From the NCBI GenBank assembly GCA_022767745.1, contig JALENN010000006.1, positions 186,001 through 250,000 of the forward strand: a DNA stretch of 64,000 bases, read 5' to 3'. This stretch comes from Alistipes sp. (GTDB lineage Bacteria > Bacteroidota > Bacteroidia > Bacteroidales > Rikenellaceae). Below are positions 61,082-64,000 of this stretch, one piece after another (the stretch's first letter is position 1; each line of letters starts with the position of its first letter). A model generated the notes under the pieces. It searched no databases, was not told where the DNA came from, and saw only the letters and a list, made by a program, of their open reading frames with translations. A program made the translations under genes and the position numbers.

Positions 61082-61151
61082 AATAAATTTAAGTATGTAG
61101 TTTGGTATAGTAAAATATTCGGGAAGTTGAGTTTCAGGCACAAATTCGCAA

Positions 61152-61182
61152 TAAAGGTACTCTTTTATTTCGGAAAAACAAA
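61152..61182 (-). promoter_or_regulatory. promoter of the Gfo/Idh-DUF1080 operon
   Basis: TTTG (61182-61179), 19 nt, TACCTTTA (61159-61152), one mismatch from the -7 consensus. It leaves a leader of about 65 nt before the ATG at 61081. Confidence 0.6.
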
Positions 61183-61245
61183 GCATCGGGCACACAATAT
61201 CACACGGCCGTAACATCTTTTTACCGCGCGCGGCACGCGGCGCTA

Positions 61246-61284
61246 TTGCATTTTAGCGGCGAAAATCCTATCTTTGTAGATAGG
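61246..61284 (+). promoter_or_regulatory. promoter of the mannonate operon with overlapping hairpin
   Basis: ATTG (61246-61249), 19 nt, TATCTTTG (61269-61276). The -7 element is embedded in the inverted repeat CCTATC (61267-61272) / GATAGG (61279-61284), a possible regulator site. The ATG follows at 61345. Confidence 0.6.
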
Positions 61285-61344
61285 AGTGCGCCCGCCTAAG
61301 GCGGCGCCTGACAACGGAATACCAACCAAAAAAAAGATACGGAA

Positions 61345-62157
61345 ATGAAAAATCTGTTCAGCGTCGACGGCAAGGTCGTCGTCATCACCGGCGCGGCCGG
61401 CATTCTCGGCACCGCCATGGTTAAACATTTCGCCGAGCAGGGCGCCAAGGTCGTAATCCTCGACCGCGCCCGCGAGCAGGGCGAGCGCCTGGCGGCCGAA
61501 GTCAAGGCCCAGGGCGGCGAGGCCCTCTATCTCATGTGCGACGTGCTCGACAAGGCCGTCCTCGAGAGCAACTACAACGACATCATGGCCGCCTACGGCC
61601 GCATCGACGTGCTCATAAACGGCGCCGGAGGCAACATGGCCGCCGCCACCGTACCCCCCGAGAAGACCATCTTCGACCTCGACATCGAGGCCGTGCGCAA
61701 GGTTGTCGAGCTGAACCTCTTCGGCACGATCCTCCCCACGATGGTGTTCGTAAGGGACATGGCCGAGCGCAAGCAGGGCTCGATCATAAACATAGCCTCG
61801 GAGTCGGCGCTCCGGCCCCTGACCCGCGTCGCCGGCTACGGCGTGGCCAAGGCCGCCGTGGTCAACTGGACCAAGTACATGTGCGGCGAGCTGGCCATCA
61901 AGTTCGGCGAAGGGCTGCGCGTCAACGCCATAGCCCCGGGCTTCCTGCTGACGAACCAGAACCGCGACCTGCTCACCAACCCCGACGGATCGCTCACGCC
62001 CCGCTCGCACACCATCCTGGCACACACCCCATTCAACCGCTTCGGCGAGCCCGAGGAGCTGCTCGGCACGCTGCAGTGGCTGGCATCTGACGCCTCGAAG
62101 TTCGTGAGCGGCACGCTAACGGTCATCGACGGCGGCTTCGACGCCTTCTCGATCTAA
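61345..62157 (+). CDS. SDR-family D-mannonate oxidoreductase (fructuronate reductase)
   Basis: 270 residues, a classical short-chain dehydrogenase: cofactor motif TGAAGILG (15-22), LDRA after strand 2, NGAGGN (NNAG equivalent), catalytic Ser in IINIASESA and Tyr-x3-Lys in GYGVAKAAVVNW, and the closing VSGTLTVIDGGFDAFSI. The large SDR insert near PEKTIFDLDIEAV is typical of mannonate oxidoreductases in Bacteroides. It lies 30 nt before uxuA, which supports the step fructuronate to mannonate in glucuronate catabolism. Cytoplasmic. Confidence 0.87.
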   Translation: MKNLFSVDGKVVVITGAAGILGTAMVKHFAEQGAKVVILDRAREQGERLAAEVKAQGGEALYLMCDVLDKAVLESNYNDIMAAYGRIDVLINGAGGNMAAATVPPEKTIFDLDIEAVRKVVELNLFGTILPTMVFVRDMAERKQGSIINIASESALRPLTRVAGYGVAKAAVVNWTKYMCGELAIKFGEGLRVNAIAPGFLLTNQNRDLLTNPDGSLTPRSHTILAHTPFNRFGEPEELLGTLQWLASDASKFVSGTLTVIDGGFDAFSI

Positions 62158-62187
62158 TGTATAACCCGTAAAAGACGATACCCGAAC

Positions 62188-63363
62188 ATGTATCTTTGCA
62201 AACAGTCGTGGCGCTGGTACGGCCCCGACGACCCCGTAAAGCTCTCCGACATACGACAGGCCGGAGCCACCGACATAGTACACGCCCTGCACCACATCCC
62301 CAACGGCGAGGTGTGGACCGTCGACGAGATCCGCCGCCGGCAGAAGACCATAGCCGACGCCGGCCTTACGTGGAGCGTCGTCGAGAGCGTGCCCGTACAC
62401 GAGCACATCAAGACCCAGACGGGCGATTTCCAGCGCTACATCGACAACTACAAGCAGTCGATACGCAACCTGGCCGAGTGCGGCATACACTGCATAACCT
62501 ACAACTTCATGCCCGTGCTCGACTGGACGCGCACCGACCTGGCGTACGAGGTGGAGGACGGCTCGCGCGCGCTGCGCTTCGAGCGTGCGGCATTCATGGC
62601 CTTCGACCTCTACATACTGAAGCGCCCCGCCGCCGAGAAGGAGTACACCGACGACGAAAAGGCCCGCGCCCGCGCCCGCTTCGAGGCCATGAGCGAGGAG
62701 GAGCGCCACCGCCTTACGCGCAACATGATCGCCGGCCTGCCCGGCTCGGAGGAGAGCTTCACCGTCGAGCAGTTCCGCGAGGCGCTCGACCGCTACCGCG
62801 ACATCGACGCCGAGCGTCTGCGCCAGAACCTGATCTACTTCCTCAGCGAGGTGTGCCCCGTGGCCGACGAGTGCGGCTCGGAGATGGTCATCCACCCCGA
62901 CGACCCTCCCTACCCGATCCTCGGCCTGCCCCGCATAATGTCGACGGCCGACGACTTCCGCCGCATCATCGAGGCCGTGCCCAACCGCTCGAACGGACTG
63001 TGCCTCTGCACCGGATCATTCGGCGTGCGCGCCGACAACGACCTGCCGGCCATGATGCGCGAGTTCGGCGACCGCGTGGGCTTCGTGCACCTGCGCTCGA
63101 CGCGCCGCGACGCCGAGGGCAACTTCCAGGAGGACAACCACCTCGAGGGCGACGTACCCATGTACGAGGTGATGAAGGCATTTCTCGAGATACAGCAGCG
63201 CCGCAAGGTGCGCATACCGATGCGTCCCGACCACGGACACCAGATGTGCGACGACCTGAACCGCCGCTCCAACCCGGGCTATTCGTGCTACGGCCGCATG
63301 CGCGGTCTGGCCGAGCTGCGCGGCCTGGAGATGGGCATCGCCCGCACCCTCTACGGCAAGTAG
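62188..63363 (+). CDS. uxuA: mannonate dehydratase
   Basis: 391 residues, the family's usual length, TIM-barrel fold. Motifs: [20 protein letters not shown] at 9-28, [26 protein letters not shown], the metal ligands in [29 protein letters not shown] and [11 protein letters not shown]. Reaction: D-mannonate to 2-keto-3-deoxygluconate with Fe/Mn. The kdgK and kdgA genes are not in the window. It is closed by a strong terminator. Confidence 0.95.
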   Translation: MYLCKQSWRWYGPDDPVKLSDIRQAGATDIVHALHHIPNGEVWTVDEIRRRQKTIADAGLTWSVVESVPVHEHIKTQTGDFQRYIDNYKQSIRNLAECGIHCITYNFMPVLDWTRTDLAYEVEDGSRALRFERAAFMAFDLYILKRPAAEKEYTDDEKARARARFEAMSEEERHRLTRNMIAGLPGSEESFTVEQFREALDRYRDIDAERLRQNLIYFLSEVCPVADECGSEMVIHPDDPPYPILGLPRIMSTADDFRRIIEAVPNRSNGLCLCTGSFGVRADNDLPAMMREFGDRVGFVHLRSTRRDAEGNFQEDNHLEGDVPMYEVMKAFLEIQQRRKVRIPMRPDHGHQMCDDLNRRSNPGYSCYGRMRGLAELRGLEMGIARTLYGK

Positions 63364-63381
63364 CCGACACCGCGACACGAT

Positions 63382-63420
63382 GCGGGACGGCCTGTTCGAC
63401 AGGCCGCCCCGCTTTTTTTT
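63382..63420 (+). terminator. terminator of the mannonate operon
   Basis: The stem GCGGG-GGCCTG / CAGGCC-CCCGC with small bulges and a TTCGA-type loop is followed by eight T (63413-63420). Strong intrinsic terminator 18 nt after the stop. Confidence 0.92.
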
Positions 63421-63435
63421 GCGCCGCGACACGCG

Positions 63436-64000
63436 TCAGCGCCCGTAATATATCAGCGCCACGCCCGACGTCAGGCCCGACACGGGAAGGGGCGTACGCT
63501 CGGTATAGGTATTCACCATGAAGTGCAGCTGAGGCATGCGCCACCCGTCCGTCGAGGCGGAGTCGGCCGCAATGGCCCGTCCGGCGTCGCCGCCGGCCTC
63601 GCCGAGAGCCGTCATCATGCCCACGATGGCGTTCACCCACGTGTCGGCCACCTCGATGCGGATGCTGTTCACGCCGTTGCGCACGGCATCCGTCACGTCC
63701 AGACGGTAGGGCGACGTCCACACGCCCCCGACATAGCGGTCGTTGATCCACACCTTCGCCGTCGTGCCCACCCCGCGCATCACCAGCTCGACGCGGTCGC
63801 AGCCGGCGGGCTTACGCACCTCGAATATACTGCTGTAGGTCGCGCGGCCCGAGAAGAAACGTATGCGGCGGTCGCTGTTGGCCGAGAGGTCCTTCAGGTC
63901 GTACATCGTCGTCGAGAAACCCTCCGACACGGGCGACGCGAAGCTCACGTCCCAGCGGTACTCGAACGGGTATCCGCCCACACGCCGCGACGCCACCGTC
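63436..64000 (-). CDS. glycoside hydrolase C-terminal fragment (GH106-like), 5' part outside window
   Basis: 188 residues ending at the stop 63436; the frame is still open at the right edge, so an internal Met at 63996 is not a real start. The last domain is a beta-sandwich with VELVMRGVGTTAKVWINDRY, GGVWTSPYRLDVTDAVRNG and NSIRIEVADTWVNAI. This is the terminal jelly roll seen in GH106 alpha-L-rhamnosidases and some GH2 enzymes. Family choice is tentative because no catalytic part is visible. It is convergent with uxuA. Confidence 0.7.
   Translation of the reverse strand, partial: TVASRRVGGYPFEYRWDVSFASPVSEGFSTTMYDLKDLSANSDRRIRFFSGRATYSSIFEVRKPAGCDRVELVMRGVGTTAKVWINDRYVGGVWTSPYRLDVTDAVRNGVNSIRIEVADTWVNAIVGMMTALGEAGGDAGRAIAADSASTDGWRMPQLHFMVNTYTERTPLPVSGLTSGVALIYYGR

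Noticed and set aside
62191..62198. TATCTTTG just after the uxuA start codon, a promoter-like octamer.
   Set aside because: It is codons 2-4 of uxuA (MYLCKQ) and nothing downstream would use it.

Overview
The window reads as one chromosomal stretch of a GC-rich member of the Bacteroidales. The best guess is Alistipes or a close Rikenellaceae relative. The evidence is many Bacteroidetes-only families (DUF4271, DUF4296, DUF3467, S46 dipeptidyl-peptidase, BtuG, HEAT-DUF1080), promoters of the Bacteroidetes type (TTTG, about 19-21 nt, TAnnTTTG), weak or absent Shine-Dalgarno sequences, and many 1-4 nt ATGA/TGATG gene overlaps. The genus is an inference; no rRNA lies in the window.

Layout. (a) 1-1595: start of a secreted GH78 alpha-L-rhamnosidase whose end lies outside. 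(b) 1760-10541, all minus: a long housekeeping run reading LysE exporter, cmk, ispH, small membrane protein, S41 protease, sensor kinase, DUF4271 protein, hemD, rnpA, yidD. (c) 10713-13208: DUF3467 protein, a DUF1349/DoxX pair and a divergent LuxR-type regulator sharing a palindromic double promoter. (d) 13209-13717: a non-coding gap with inverted repeats. (e) 13718-16593: lnt-folC, driven from a tandem intergenic repeat whose units each carry a promoter-like pair. (f) 16961-24911: secreted or envelope genes of unclear function: an SH3/Cys-cluster membrane protein, a DUF2264 protein, a gene broken by an in-frame amber codon, a secreted FAD oxidoreductase and an AT-rich orphan. (g) tRNA-Leu(GAG), an AspT-type transporter, an S46 peptidase and a glutaminase-family lipoprotein. 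(h) 31821-37931, plus: isochorismatase-like hydrolase, DEDDh exonuclease, YjbR protein, then a complete TolC/MacA/MacB-type efflux operon whose adaptor seems to have an internal deletion. (i) 38008-50608, all minus: a 12-gene run from a polysaccharide flippase through dut, a cyclophilin fusion, holB, folK, envelope lipoproteins, rbfA, a LolC/E-like permease, a DUF4296 lipoprotein and an amidohydrolase. (j) 50812-56257, plus: a cobalamin-riboswitch operon for vitamin B12 capture (surface PKD lipoprotein, BtuG, BtuB). (k) tRNA-Glu(CTC). (l) 56952-61081, minus: a Gfo/Idh oxidoreductase plus HEAT-DUF1080 protein, resembling the 3-keto-glycoside route of glycan breakdown. (m) 61345-63363, plus: mannonate oxidoreductase and mannonate dehydratase (hexuronate catabolism). 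(n) 63436-64000: the C-terminal end of a glycoside hydrolase entering from the right.

How it fits together: apart from the housekeeping runs, the window describes a gut saccharolytic and proteolytic lifestyle: rhamnosidases, uronate catabolism, an oxidative glycosidase pair, a periplasmic dipeptidyl-peptidase, B12 scavenging and drug or toxin efflux. The most noteworthy items are the promoter-carrying repeat array, the B12 locus with its riboswitch and possible terminator platform, the Gfo/Idh-DUF1080 pair, and two apparently damaged genes (amber codon at 19642; adaptor deletion near 35480). No CRISPR array, prophage, intact insertion sequence or rRNA operon was found.
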